Shown: positions 33,185 through 41,023 of the stretch, piece by piece
Position numbering within the stretch: position 1 is the first letter of the stretch
How the letters are laid out: every line of letters starts with the position of its first letter
Assembly (NCBI GenBank): GCA_036504075.1
Contig: DASXVX010000067.1
Span: forward strand, 62,001-126,000
Direction: 5' to 3'
DNA: 64,000 bases
Source: DASXVX01 sp036504075
GTDB lineage: Bacteria > Bacillota > Sulfobacillia > Symbiobacteriales > Symbiobacteriaceae
Translations under genes and position numbers: made by a program
Notes under the pieces: model-generated
What the model was told of the DNA's origin: nothing
The model's input: the letters and a program-made list of their open reading frames with translations, nothing else
The model's database searches: none

Positions 33185-34594
33185 TTACCCTCCCACGGCC
33201 TGCCGGGCTTTCAACTCGCCCGCCAGGTCCCGGGCCACGGTCCAGATGTCACCCGCACCCATGGTCAGCACCGTGTCACCCGGTTGCATGGCCGCCCGGA
33301 GCAGGTTCAGGATCTCCTGTTTGTCGGAGATGACCTGCGGCCGCCGGCCGGTGTTGGCCGCGATTCTTTCGGCCAGCGCCTCGGAGGTAACGCCGGGGAT
33401 GGGCGTCTCCCCGGGCGGGCTGTAGATTTGGGTCAGCACCAGCACATCGGCGTCGCCGAAGGCAGTAGCGAATTCGTTCATCAGCCAGTGCGTACGGGAG
33501 TAGCGCTGGGGCTGGAAGACCGCCACGACCCGGCCCCCGGTTCGTTCCCTGGCCGCGGAAAGAGTCGCCCGGATTTCCGTGGGGTGGTGGGCGTAGTCGT
33601 CCACGACCGTGATGCCCCCCGCCTCGGCCCAGACCTGGAACCGCCGCTTGGCGTTGCCGAAGTCGAGGAAAATCGCCCGCATTTGCTCAAACGAAAGACC
33701 GGCGTAGCTCCCCACCGCCAGGGCGGCCAGGGAGTTAAGCGCGTAATGACGGCCCGGGTAGGGCAGCTTCACTTCGCCCAGCAGCCTGCCGTCGAGGTAG
33801 CAGTCGTAAGCGATGCCTTTTTCCCACGGGTGGATGTTATGCGCCTGCCACCGCGCCTCCGGATCCGTGCCATAAAAGATGACCCGAGGGGCGCCGGCCT
33901 GGCCTGCCAGTTCCCGGCCCAGCACCTTCAGCGTCGGGTCGTCCAGACAGAGTATAGCGAGGCCGTCCGGCCGCACCTGACTCAAGAACTGCCGGAAGCC
34001 CGCCACGATGTTTTCGAACCTGCCATCCCAGTACTCCAGGTGCTCGGCCTCCACGTTGGTTACCACGGCCACGGTGGGGAAGTAGCGCAGGAACGAGCGA
34101 TCGGATTCGTCGGCCTCGCCCACCACGTGCGGCCCCTGGCCGGCCTTGCCGGTCCCGCCCAGCGCCTCGACCTCGCCGCCCACCAATACCGTGGGGTCCA
34201 GGCCGCCCCGCTCCAGGAGCAAGCCGACCATGGAGGTCGTGGTCGTCTTGCCGTGGGTGCCGGCGATGGCAATGCCGGCCTGCCGGTTAATGAACTCTGC
34301 CAGCAGTTCCGAGCGGTGAATGACCCGCAGGCCTTTTGCCCGGGCCGCCGCCAATTCGGGATTGTCCGCCGGAACCTGGGTGCTGTAGACGACCACATCG
34401 GCCCCGTGGATGTATTCCGGACGGTGCTCGCCAATATGAACGTCGGCGCCGGCCAGCCGCAGTTTTTCCGTACGGTCCGAAGCGGCCACGTCGGAGCCGG
34501 AGACCTGTACGCCGGCTTTTAGCAATACCATGGCCAGCCCGCTCATACCATAACCGCCGATTGCGATGAAGTGGACCTTCTGGGTCTTGAGCAC
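33185..34594 (-). CDS. murC: UDP-N-acetylmuramate--L-alanine ligase MurC
   Basis: 469 residues. MurC adds L-alanine to UDP-MurNAc in peptidoglycan precursor synthesis. Seen: N-terminal HFIAIGGYGMSGLA (UDP-binding Rossmann; the common form is GxGGxGMSG), P-loop AGTHGKTTTTSMV (ATP site), EADESDRSFL, TNVEAEHLEYW and VVDDYAHHPTEI, the family signature. GTG 34594 follows GAGGAGG by 7 bases. The next genes on the strand, a hydrolase and ridA, follow closely. It is separate from the rest of the mur/dcw cluster. Confidence 0.97.
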   Translation of the reverse strand: MLKTQKVHFIAIGGYGMSGLAMVLLKAGVQVSGSDVAASDRTEKLRLAGADVHIGEHRPEYIHGADVVVYSTQVPADNPELAAARAKGLRVIHRSELLAEFINRQAGIAIAGTHGKTTTTSMVGLLLERGGLDPTVLVGGEVEALGGTGKAGQGPHVVGEADESDRSFLRYFPTVAVVTNVEAEHLEYWDGRFENIVAGFRQFLSQVRPDGLAILCLDDPTLKVLGRELAGQAGAPRVIFYGTDPEARWQAHNIHPWEKGIAYDCYLDGRLLGEVKLPYPGRHYALNSLAALAVGSYAGLSFEQMRAIFLDFGNAKRRFQVWAEAGGITVVDDYAHHPTEIRATLSAARERTGGRVVAVFQPQRYSRTHWLMNEFATAFGDADVLVLTQIYSPPGETPIPGVTSEALAERIAANTGRRPQVISDKQEILNLLRAAMQPGDTVLTMGAGDIWTVARDLAGELKARQAVGG

Positions 34595-34666
34595 CTTGGT
34601 TCCTCCTCGAAGAAAACTACGCCACTAGTATAGACCTGGCATTTTCTAGCTAAACAAAAACCCGCG

Positions 34667-35563
34667 CTACCGGGCGATGGACCGGCCCGCCGGCGGCGCC
34701 GCCAGAAACCGGTGGAACACCCAGGGTGCGCCCAGGGTGGCCATCAGGGTGACGAAGACGTAGCGGATGAAAATCCAGACTGGTTGTTCCGGCATGAAGA
34801 GCTTGAAACCCTCCTTGACGGCAAAGACAGCGACGATCCCGATGAGCACCTTGACCGCGTGCGTCAGAAGCGTCCCCCGCCGGGGGTCAAACCCCACGAA
34901 CTCCTCCTCCAGCACGGAGCCGACCCAGAACCCCAGGTAAGCGCCGCCCATGACCCAGACATCCTTGGGCACGGGGCTGGGGATGACGGCCAGCGCGATC
35001 GGCATCATCGCCAGGGGAATCAGCACGGCGCAGAGCAGCCGGGTGCTGACGCGCATCCGGTCGCCGGACCAGAAAGCCTGGGAAGCCTGGAACCCCCACA
35101 GCATCAGACCGCCGATGGCCCAGCCGCCCAGTACGTCCAGCGGCCAGTGCAAGCCCAGGTAAAGCCGGGAAAATCCAATGAGGATGATGATCGCCACCGC
35201 CAGGGTGGTGAACCAGCGCTTGTTGAACTGAATGGCCAGCGCGCCCCAGAACATGAGCGGGTTCTGAGAATGGCCGCTGGGGAAAGCCGGCCCGGTGCCG
35301 GTCTCCGGATGGAGCACCCGCACGGCGCCCGGCGAAGGCCGGCCGGTGTCAAAGTAGTACTTCAGCACGTTGTTGGACCAGTAGCCCACCAGGAAGAGCG
35401 AGACCATGTACCGGGTGAAGCGCTTGTCGTACAGCCAGAGCAACAGCGGCAGTACCAGAATATAAAACGTTTCATGGTGCAGTTGGGTAACGAGGTAGAA
35501 AAACAGATCGAAGAAAGCGTTATGAATGGCCTGGATCGCATGCAAAATATCAAGTCCGCTCAC
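34667..35563 (-). CDS. PAP2-family membrane phosphatase
   Basis: 298 residues with about seven membrane segments. Seen: the three-part acid phosphatase signature KYYFDTGRPSP, PSGHSQN and SRLYLGLHWPLDVLGG (KxxxxxxRP, PSGH, SRxxxxxHxxxD). Family members dephosphorylate lipid phosphates such as undecaprenyl pyrophosphate or phosphatidylglycerophosphate. A role in lipid carrier recycling would fit but is inference. GTG 35563 has GAGGGG 7 bases upstream; it overlaps the end of the acyltransferase gene by 14 bases, so the two are coupled. Confidence 0.92.
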   Translation of the reverse strand: MSGLDILHAIQAIHNAFFDLFFYLVTQLHHETFYILVLPLLLWLYDKRFTRYMVSLFLVGYWSNNVLKYYFDTGRPSPGAVRVLHPETGTGPAFPSGHSQNPLMFWGALAIQFNKRWFTTLAVAIIILIGFSRLYLGLHWPLDVLGGWAIGGLMLWGFQASQAFWSGDRMRVSTRLLCAVLIPLAMMPIALAVIPSPVPKDVWVMGGAYLGFWVGSVLEEEFVGFDPRRGTLLTHAVKVLIGIVAVFAVKEGFKLFMPEQPVWIFIRYVFVTLMATLGAPWVFHRFLAAPPAGRSIAR

Positions 35564-36074
35564 TCAGGTCCCCTCCCGCTTCATCCACTGATTGTATGCG
35601 AATCACCCGGACCGGAACCCCACCGGCAAATACGCCGGGCGGCAGGTCGGTATTCACAAGGCTCATGGCGGAAACGACGGTCCCTGCGCCGACGGTGACG
35701 CCCGCCAATACGGTGGAGCACGCCCCAATCATGACGTTCTTGCCGATGACGACCGGACCGGTGTGGGCCGAGTCCACCAGGAACTCGTGGCAGAGGATGA
35801 CGGAGTTATAACCGATGATGGCGTTGTCTTCAATCGTAATCAGTTGCGGGAAGAAAATGTCGAGGACGACGGCGAGCCCTACGGAAACGTTTTTGCCGAT
35901 CTTCGCGCCGGTCAGGCGGTAGAGAAAGACTTTCAGGTTCAGGCTGGGGGAGTATTTGGCCAGGTAGATGCAAATCGCGTTCCAGACGACCCGCAGGGGG
36001 TGTACGTACTTGGGCCAGTACTGGAGGGAGTTCAGCGGGCCGTGGTTAGGGAGATCGGTTAAGGTTCGCGTCAG
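35550..36074 (-). CDS. Left-handed beta-helix (hexapeptide) acyltransferase
   Basis: 174 residues. Hexapeptide-repeat turns are visible (TGAKIGKNVSVG, ITIEDNAIIGYNSVI, VVIGKNVMIGACSTVLAGVTVGAGTVV), with the HE and VNTDLPPGVFAGG segments seen in sugar or serine O-acetyltransferases of the LbH superfamily. The start is not obvious: the frame stays open through repeat B to 36284, but no ATG, GTG or TTG follows the clear GAGGAGG; a CTG at 36074 lies 8 bases after it and is the best-placed codon. Acceptor unknown. It leads a two-gene operon with the PAP2 phosphatase, which hints at a cell-envelope substrate. Confidence 0.82.
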   Translation of the reverse strand: MTRTLTDLPNHGPLNSLQYWPKYVHPLRVVWNAICIYLAKYSPSLNLKVFLYRLTGAKIGKNVSVGLAVVLDIFFPQLITIEDNAIIGYNSVILCHEFLVDSAHTGPVVIGKNVMIGACSTVLAGVTVGAGTVVSAMSLVNTDLPPGVFAGGVPVRVIRIQSVDEAGGDLSERT

Positions 36075-36399
36075 GGTGGTCGCCTCCTCGCCTTTGGGGC
36101 AGACGTACGCCGGTCGGGGCACCCCACTCGTTGCCCCGGAGCCTGGGCAACGGGCGCTAGGCCTCTTGGCGGGTGCGCCAATTCCGGAACCGCTGTTGGG
36201 GTATGCGCTTCTTGCTACGCACCGCCGGACTTGGCTAACGCGGGTATCGGCCAAGCGCCCGTAAGCCCAGTCTCCGAACGGCACTTCGGGGGTGCGCCCG
36301 CCCGGCTCGGTCTTCCGCTTGGTCTTCCGGCTTGCGCCCGGCGAACCGATCTTTCCTTCGCCTTGCGCGGGGAGGGTGGGGTTGGGGGGTGCGCCCGAC
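36075..36399. other. 325-base gene-free stretch holding repeat B copy 2
   Basis: Mostly occupied by repeat B (36096-36322); the remainder next to tsaD is G-rich (GGGGAGGGTGGGGTTGGGGG near 36370-36390) with no hairpin or T run that would make a clear tsaD terminator. No gene is supported here. Confidence 0.6.
36096..36322 (-). repeat. Dispersed intergenic repeat B, copy 2
   Basis: Inverted relative to the copy at 23897-24117. Shared blocks, read on the plus strand here, include GCCGGTCGGG, CTCGTTGCCCCGGAGCCTGG, AACGGGCGCTAGGCCTCTTG, AACGCGGGTATCGGCCAAGC and TCTCCGAACGGCACTTCGGG. The central 60 bases are more diverged. It lies just upstream of the acyltransferase gene and could carry its promoter. 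Confidence 0.88.
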
Positions 36400-37407
36400 T
36401 CAGAGCAGCCCCAACCCCGGCACGGCGTTCAGGTCCAGCTCGCTGCGGACGCCGGCGGTCCAGAGGTAGTGGCCGGCGGCGGCGATCATGGCGGCGTTGT
36501 CCGTGCAGAGAATGGGCGGCGGGTAGCCGAGCTTGATGCCCTGCGGCTCCAGCTTCTCCCGCATCGCCCGCCGCAGGGCGCCGTTGGCGGCGACTCCGCC
36601 GGCGAGTATGACCTGCCGGACGTCCTTGGCTCTTGCGGCCCGCAGCGTCTTTTCGGCCAGCGTGGACGTGACCGTCTTCTGGAAGCCGGCTGCCAGGTCG
36701 GCTCTTTGCTGGTCATCCAGCGGGCCCTTGCGCTGCACGTACTGCAGCACGGCCGTCTTCAGGCCGCTGAAGCTAAAGTCGTATATGCCCTCGGTGTGCG
36801 CCTTCGGCAGCGTCACGGCGTCCGGGTCGCCCTGCTCGGCCAGGCGTTCCACCTGCGGGCCGCCCGGGTAGCCGAGGCCGACCGACCGGGCCACCTTGTC
36901 GAAGGCCTCGCCGGCGGCGTCGTCGCGGGTGCGGCCGAGAATCTCCATCTGGCCGTGGCCCGTCATGTAGATCAGATCTGTATGGCCGCCGCTCACCACC
37001 AGGCAAATCAGCGGGAACTCCGGGGCGTCTTCCGACAGGAAGTTGGCGCTGATGTGGCCCTGCAGGTGGTTGACGCCGATCAACGGCTTGTCCAGCGCCC
37101 AGGCCAGCGCTTTGGCGGCGCTCAGACCAACCAGAAGCGTGCCGACCAGGCCCGGGCCGTGGGTGACCGCGACGGCGTCCAGTTCCGGCATGGTAACGCC
37201 CGCCTGCTCCAGCGCTTCCCGGATGGTGGGCAGAATCGATTCGAGGTGTTTGCGCGAGGCGATCTCCGGGACGACCCCGCCGTATTTTTTATGCAGGTCG
37301 ATCTGGCTGGCAATTACGTTGCTCAAGACTTTGCGACCGCCGGCGACCACGGCTGCCGCCGTTTCGTCGCACGAGGATTCGATGCCTAAGATCAGCGACT
37401 CCTTCAA
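36400..37407 (-). CDS. tsaD: tRNA t6A threonylcarbamoyltransferase TsaD
   Basis: 335 residues. TsaD transfers the threonylcarbamoyl group to A37 of ANN-decoding tRNAs, working with TsaB and TsaE. Seen: GIESSCDETAAAVV at the N-terminus, VPEIASRKH, the metal-binding HLQGH (HxxxH), VSGGHTDL, GEAFDKVAR, and LAGGVAANGALR. The start is TTG 37407 with GGGAGATG about 7 bases upstream. rnhA is 25 bases away on the same strand. The partners tsaB and tsaE lie 3-5 kb away on the same strand. Confidence 0.97.
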   Translation of the reverse strand: MKESLILGIESSCDETAAAVVAGGRKVLSNVIASQIDLHKKYGGVVPEIASRKHLESILPTIREALEQAGVTMPELDAVAVTHGPGLVGTLLVGLSAAKALAWALDKPLIGVNHLQGHISANFLSEDAPEFPLICLVVSGGHTDLIYMTGHGQMEILGRTRDDAAGEAFDKVARSVGLGYPGGPQVERLAEQGDPDAVTLPKAHTEGIYDFSFSGLKTAVLQYVQRKGPLDDQQRADLAAGFQKTVTSTLAEKTLRAARAKDVRQVILAGGVAANGALRRAMREKLEPQGIKLGYPPPILCTDNAAMIAAAGHYLWTAGVRSELDLNAVPGLGLL

Positions 37408-37432
37408 CGTTTCATCTCCCCTGTTGCTGCCC

Positions 37433-37903
37433 CTACCCGTTCCGGCCCGCCGTGATGGCCTGCCTGGCCAGTTCGTCGCAGCGGTTGTTGTAGGGGTTGT
37501 CGGCGTGGCCTTTGACTTTCAGCCACTCCATCTGGTGCAGCGCCTGGGCCTGCAGCAGTTCCCGCCAGAGGTCCTGGTTTTCGACCGGGTCCTTCTTCGC
37601 GTTGCGCCAGCCGTTCCGCTGCCAGTTGTTCAGCCAGCCCTGCCGGAAGGCATTGATCACGTAGGCGCTGTCGCTGTATAGCTTCACCCGGCATGGGGTT
37701 TTCAGCGCCTGCAGGGCGGCAATGGCCGCCATGATCTCCATCCGGTTGTTGGTGGTCTGCGGCTCATAGCCCGACAATTCCTTCTTGTGTTCACCGTACA
37801 TCAAAATGGCGCCCCAACCGCCGGGACCGGGGTTGCCGGAGCAGGCGCCATCGGTATACACCGTTACTTCACGCACATCCGTCAGGTGTACCACTCCCCT
37901 CAT
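37433..37903 (-). CDS. rnhA: Ribonuclease HI
   Basis: About 156 residues. Degrades RNA in RNA-DNA hybrids. All four catalytic acids are visible: Asp in VYTDGACSGNPGPGGWG, Glu in NNRMEIMA, Asp in YSDSAYV and Asp in NNRCDELA. The KTPCRVKLYSDS and WLKVKGHADNPYN segments match the E. coli-type enzyme with its basic handle (NWQRNGWRNAKK). ATG 37903 is used, with a weak ribosome site; GTG codons inside the next 15 residues are alternatives that keep all motifs. It probably shares a transcript with tsaD. Confidence 0.95.
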   Translation of the reverse strand: MRGVVHLTDVREVTVYTDGACSGNPGPGGWGAILMYGEHKKELSGYEPQTTNNRMEIMAAIAALQALKTPCRVKLYSDSAYVINAFRQGWLNNWQRNGWRNAKKDPVENQDLWRELLQAQALHQMEWLKVKGHADNPYNNRCDELARQAITAGRNG

Positions 37904-37936
37904 CTTTCCCAGTATACCGCTTGTCCGGCAATGGAG

Positions 37937-37961
37937 AAACCTCCTGGGCACCAGGAGGTTT
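37937..37961 (-). terminator. Terminator of the DUF1697 gene
   Basis: AAACCTCCTGG (37937-37947), 3-base loop, CCAGGAGGTTT (37951-37961): a perfect 11-base stem, followed leftward by TTTCTCC. It lies 24 bases past the DUF1697 stop. Confidence 0.82.
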
Positions 37962-37984
37962 CGGCTTGATTCCCTGAGGGCGGA

Positions 37985-38539
37985 TCATAATGGCGCCGCC
38001 ATCGCTTTTCCCATATCGGCCAGCGTGTTCATCGTCCGCCAGTTGCGGGTCGTCGCCGGGACTCCAAGCGCTCGCTCAAGCAAGTTGTTCGTAAGCTTGG
38101 ATTTCACCACACTTTGGCGGTACAGCAGGTAAATTTCTCGGCCCACGATGCGGAATTCGTCGATCTCGCAGTTGCAGGCAAGCAGCCGGTCGATCCCTTC
38201 CTGACACGGTGCCTCGGCCAGCAGGGAAACGTACAGGCTCTCTCCTGCCGGCAATTCGTCCGCCAAGAACGGGCAGCTCGCAGTAATTCGCTCCAGTTCC
38301 ACGGCCGTTCGCAAGACCACGGTGACCGAAAAGCCGAACCCCGCTGTGATCTCGTGCTCGATTCGACGGCGCAGCGGCTCCGACTCCGCTTCCGATTCGA
38401 ACAGGACATTGCCGCTTTGAATATACGTTTGCACCCGGCCGAATCCCATCGCTTCGAAGATACGTTTTAATTCAATCATTTTGATTACCTTGTGCCCGCC
38501 TACGTTGATGCCGCGCAGCAGGGCGATGTAAATGGTCAT
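37985..38539 (-). CDS. DUF1697 family protein
   Basis: 184 residues. Begins TIYIALLRGINVGGHKVIKM, the hallmark of DUF1697, followed by QTYIQSGNVLFES and a C-terminal MNTLADMGKA ending in the family's TRNWRTM motif. Members are about 180 residues, cytoplasmic, of unknown biochemical function. ATG 38539 has GAGGG 8 bases upstream; longer extensions are polar and unconserved. Codon and base use look less GC-rich than the neighbours, like the adjacent AbiE pair. Confidence 0.88.
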   Translation of the reverse strand: MTIYIALLRGINVGGHKVIKMIELKRIFEAMGFGRVQTYIQSGNVLFESEAESEPLRRRIEHEITAGFGFSVTVVLRTAVELERITASCPFLADELPAGESLYVSLLAEAPCQEGIDRLLACNCEIDEFRIVGREIYLLYRQSVVKSKLTNNLLERALGVPATTRNWRTMNTLADMGKAMAAPL

Positions 38540-38717
38540 CCTGGAACCCTCGCTTCCGTTTTGCATATTGCTGAAACCGCCTTCCTCCGCAAGCATGAAC
38601 TCGTGGACGAGACCCCGCTGGAAATGGTCCTCGGCAAGCGTATTTTCCGCGGATGAAAGTTGACCAAATCCCCAAAGAATATTGTTCCTATCTCTGGAAT
38701 CACAGGCCAAATACTTG

Positions 38718-38779
38718 TATAATCGTGATAGAAGGCTCCCACATTCGAGCGTAGACCTAAAGTTAAACTGTAGGTTTAC
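38718..38779 (+). promoter_or_regulatory. AbiE promoter region with inverted-repeat operator
   Basis: A TATAAT at 38718-38723 is a possible -10 box (no good -35 was found). Downstream, GTAGACCTAAAGTT (38751-38764) and AACTGTAGGTTTAC (38766-38779) form an inverted repeat with 12 of 14 positions matched. AbiEi antitoxins are known to repress their own operons by binding inverted repeats ahead of the gene, so this is the probable operator, 50 bases before the start codon. Confidence 0.68.
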
Positions 38780-38829
38780 GTGACTTCGTTTTGCAGAGTC
38801 GAACCAGGAGATACTGGAGGTGACAAGTC

Positions 38830-39489
38830 ATGGGGCTTACAGTCCATCCGGGGGTAGAGGCTGTAATGAAACGTTCACGCCGGGATTCCGCCCGACAGCT
38901 GATGGAAGTAGCCGAAGCACAGCAAGGTTTCTTCACGGCTCTCCAGGCTAAAGCGGCTGGGTTTAGTGAGCAGGCTCAGGCGTACCATGTCAAGATGGGA
39001 AACTGGATGCGAGAGCACAGGGGAATCTTCAGGCTAACCTTCTACCCGATGGTAGACCGTCCCGAACTGATGGTGTGGTATCTGTGGTCCCATGACCGTG
39101 ACGGCAGACCGGAAGGCGTGTATTCCCATGAGACGGCTCTGGGCATTCATGGTCTCTCAGATCTCCTGCCGTCAAAGCTTCATATCACGGTGCCGCCGAC
39201 TTTCGGAAGAGTCAATATCCCGGAAGATCTGGTCCTACATCGTGGTGAGGTCGGTCCTGACGATGTTGAGTTCGCATACGGTGTGCCGGTCACGCTACCA
39301 GTCAGGACGCTTCTGGATCTTCTGAAGGCTGATACAGTGGCATGGGACCTACTGCGTCAAGCACTTAGACAGGCTCTCAAAGAAGGGCGTATCACCAAAG
39401 CAGACCTCCAACGAGCGGGTGAGAATCTCGACAACCCAGAAGTGCTTCGACAGCTTTACCACCTGGTTGTTGAGGTGAGTTCGTGGTAG
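38830..39489 (+). CDS. abiEi: AbiEi-family antitoxin, type IV toxin-antitoxin system
   Basis: 219 residues. N-terminal winged helix-turn-helix part (LMEVAEAQQGFFTALQAKAAGFS, then VKMGNWMREHRGIFRL) followed by the AbiEi C-terminal domain (YSHETALGIHGLSDLLPSKLH, VPVTLPVRTLLDLL). In the family, AbiEi binds its promoter and prevents the growth arrest caused by AbiEii without a stable complex. ATG 38830 has GGAGGTG 9 bases upstream. The stop overlaps the toxin GTG by 7 bases. This pair is visibly lower in GC than neighbours and sits between the tsaD/rnhA and rimI/tsaB/tsaE groups, as expected for an acquired element. Confidence 0.9.
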   Translation: MGLTVHPGVEAVMKRSRRDSARQLMEVAEAQQGFFTALQAKAAGFSEQAQAYHVKMGNWMREHRGIFRLTFYPMVDRPELMVWYLWSHDRDGRPEGVYSHETALGIHGLSDLLPSKLHITVPPTFGRVNIPEDLVLHRGEVGPDDVEFAYGVPVTLPVRTLLDLLKADTVAWDLLRQALRQALKEGRITKADLQRAGENLDNPEVLRQLYHLVVEVSSW

Positions 39490-40364
39490 GCAAGTATCAA
39501 ACGCCGGATCGGTTCAGAGCGGCACTGGAGCAGCGGCTACAGAACCCTGCCATTCGACAGGGAACGAACCTTCAACGGCTTCGGACGGCTGTGGCTTTCG
39601 AGCGTTTCCTGGCTCGGGTCTGTCACGAGGAGCAGGGTCAGTGGGCTCTAAAGGGCGGTTACGCCATGGAGCTTCAGATGAACGGCGCCCGAGCCACCAA
39701 GGACCTGGACCTAACTCTGTCTGGCAAGCGGTCGGACATGGACATCAGCGATCCGGGCATCATCAGGGAACTGCTCCAGAACGCAATCGCTGAAAACCAG
39801 TTGGATTTCTTCGAGTTCCTGGTTGGGGAATCCATAGACGATCTTGATGGAGCGCCGTATGGCGGAGCCCGTTTCCCCGTCACAGCCCGACTGGCCGGCC
39901 GCATCTTTGCCCAGTTCCATGTGGACATAGGTGCAGGTGACCTGATTCTCGATCCGACTCAGCACACCCCCGGCAGGGGGTGGCTGGACTTTGCCGACAT
40001 ACCAGCCCCTGTGGTGCGTCTGATCAGCAAGGAGCAGCAGTTTGCTGAGAAGATCCACGCTTACTCGGTGCCCCATACCCAGCCCAATAGCCGGGTGAAG
40101 GACCTGGTCGACCTGTTCCTGCTGGTTGACTCGGGGGAACTGGAGGCAGAGCGAGTCAAGGAGACCGTGACCCGCACGTTCGGTAGACGTGCGACACACG
40201 CCGTCCCGGAACGCTTGGAAGAGCCTCCAGGTGACTGGAAGACCAAGTTTGGCGCATACATGCAGGAGTGCGGAAAGAAGTCTGCAATGGCCGAGGCCTA
40301 TCAGCAAGTCGCTGCCTTCTACTTTGCGGCCATGGGGATCTCGCCCGCCTCGCAACACGCATAG
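39483..40364 (+). CDS. abiEii: AbiEii/AbiGii-family nucleotidyltransferase toxin
   Basis: 293 residues. Seen: WALKGGYAMELQ (the KGG substrate motif), then ATKDLDLTLSG, which is the D-x-D metal site of DNA-polymerase-beta-like nucleotidyltransferases, and ISKEQQFAEKIHAYS, the conserved lysine region of motif III. The family arrests growth by adding nucleotides to targets; related MenT toxins modify tRNA acceptor stems. GTG 39483 overlaps the antitoxin stop and has GAGGTGAG upstream, so the two are translationally coupled. A terminator follows at 40376. Confidence 0.92.
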   Translation: MVGKYQTPDRFRAALEQRLQNPAIRQGTNLQRLRTAVAFERFLARVCHEEQGQWALKGGYAMELQMNGARATKDLDLTLSGKRSDMDISDPGIIRELLQNAIAENQLDFFEFLVGESIDDLDGAPYGGARFPVTARLAGRIFAQFHVDIGAGDLILDPTQHTPGRGWLDFADIPAPVVRLISKEQQFAEKIHAYSVPHTQPNSRVKDLVDLFLLVDSGELEAERVKETVTRTFGRRATHAVPERLEEPPGDWKTKFGAYMQECGKKSAMAEAYQQVAAFYFAAMGISPASQHA

Positions 40365-40375
40365 CTGAACGGACC

Positions 40376-40417
40376 AAGGGCGCAGGTCCATTTTCGGACA
40401 AGCTGCCCTTGATTTTT
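40376..40417 (+). terminator. Terminator of the AbiE operon
   Basis: Interrupted stem: AAGGGC (40376-40381) with GCCCTT (40405-40410) and inner GTCC/GGAC pairs, followed by GATTTTTG. It is 12 bases past the toxin stop codon. Confidence 0.75.
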
Positions 40418-40546
40418 GCCTTCTCGTAAGGAGCGAGTGGTCTTCAAGCCCCCACATCATGACTGGCCGCGCGGGAAAACCAGCCACGCCGCTGGGGTAT
40501 GCCACATCCCCGCGAATTGGCTGGTGCATTTCACTCAGACGGTCAA

Positions 40547-41023
40547 TTAGACGGCACTCGATTCAACTAGTGGATCTTTCCACATGATGATGGCGTCTTC
40601 GCCGGTATCGGTGTAATACCCCTTCCGAACTGCACCGGGGCGGGTGCCGAAGCCCAGCTTCGTGTACAGGTTCCGGGCCGTCTTGTTGCTGTCCCGGACC
40701 TCCAGCGTCATGCGAATCGCCCCCCGGGCGGCGGCGCGGGCCATGAGCTCGCGCATCATCCGCTCGCCCAGGCCCTTCCCCCGCCAGAGCGGATGGCACG
40801 CTACATTGGTGACGTGGGAGTCCTCCCACACCACGTGCATGCCGCCGAACGCGACCACCTGGTCCCCTGCCTTGGCGACCAGGTAGACCGTGTAAGTCTG
40901 CAGGATTTCGTTGGCAAAAGCTTCGCGGGACCACGGGGTCAGAAATGAAAGCCGTTCCACTTCCATGACCCCATCCAAGTCCGGCGGGGTCATTGGGAAG
41001 ATGGCAATTTCCGGGCTTCCCAT
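40547..41023 (-). CDS. rimI: Ribosomal protein S18 N-acetyltransferase RimI
   Basis: 158 residues. GNAT fold: VEVERLSFLTPWS-type N-terminus, VAFGGMHVVWEDSHVTNVACHP, acetyl-CoA loop WRGKGLG, EVRDSNKTARNLYTKLGF. These match RimI, which acetylates the alanine at the N-terminus of S18 and is often encoded beside tsaB and tsaE. ATG 41023 overlaps the end of tsaB by 34 bases, with a GAGG site upstream. Third gene of the leftward tsaE-tsaB-rimI operon. Confidence 0.93.
   Translation of the reverse strand: MGSPEIAIFPMTPPDLDGVMEVERLSFLTPWSREAFANEILQTYTVYLVAKAGDQVVAFGGMHVVWEDSHVTNVACHPLWRGKGLGERMMRELMARAAARGAIRMTLEVRDSNKTARNLYTKLGFGTRPGAVRKGYYTDTGEDAIIMWKDPLVESSAV

Noticed and set aside
36074..36284. 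N-terminal extension of the acyltransferase to 36284
   Set aside because: The extension is translated from repeat B, is not like the family, and has no ribosome site; the site GAGGAGG lies downstream of it.
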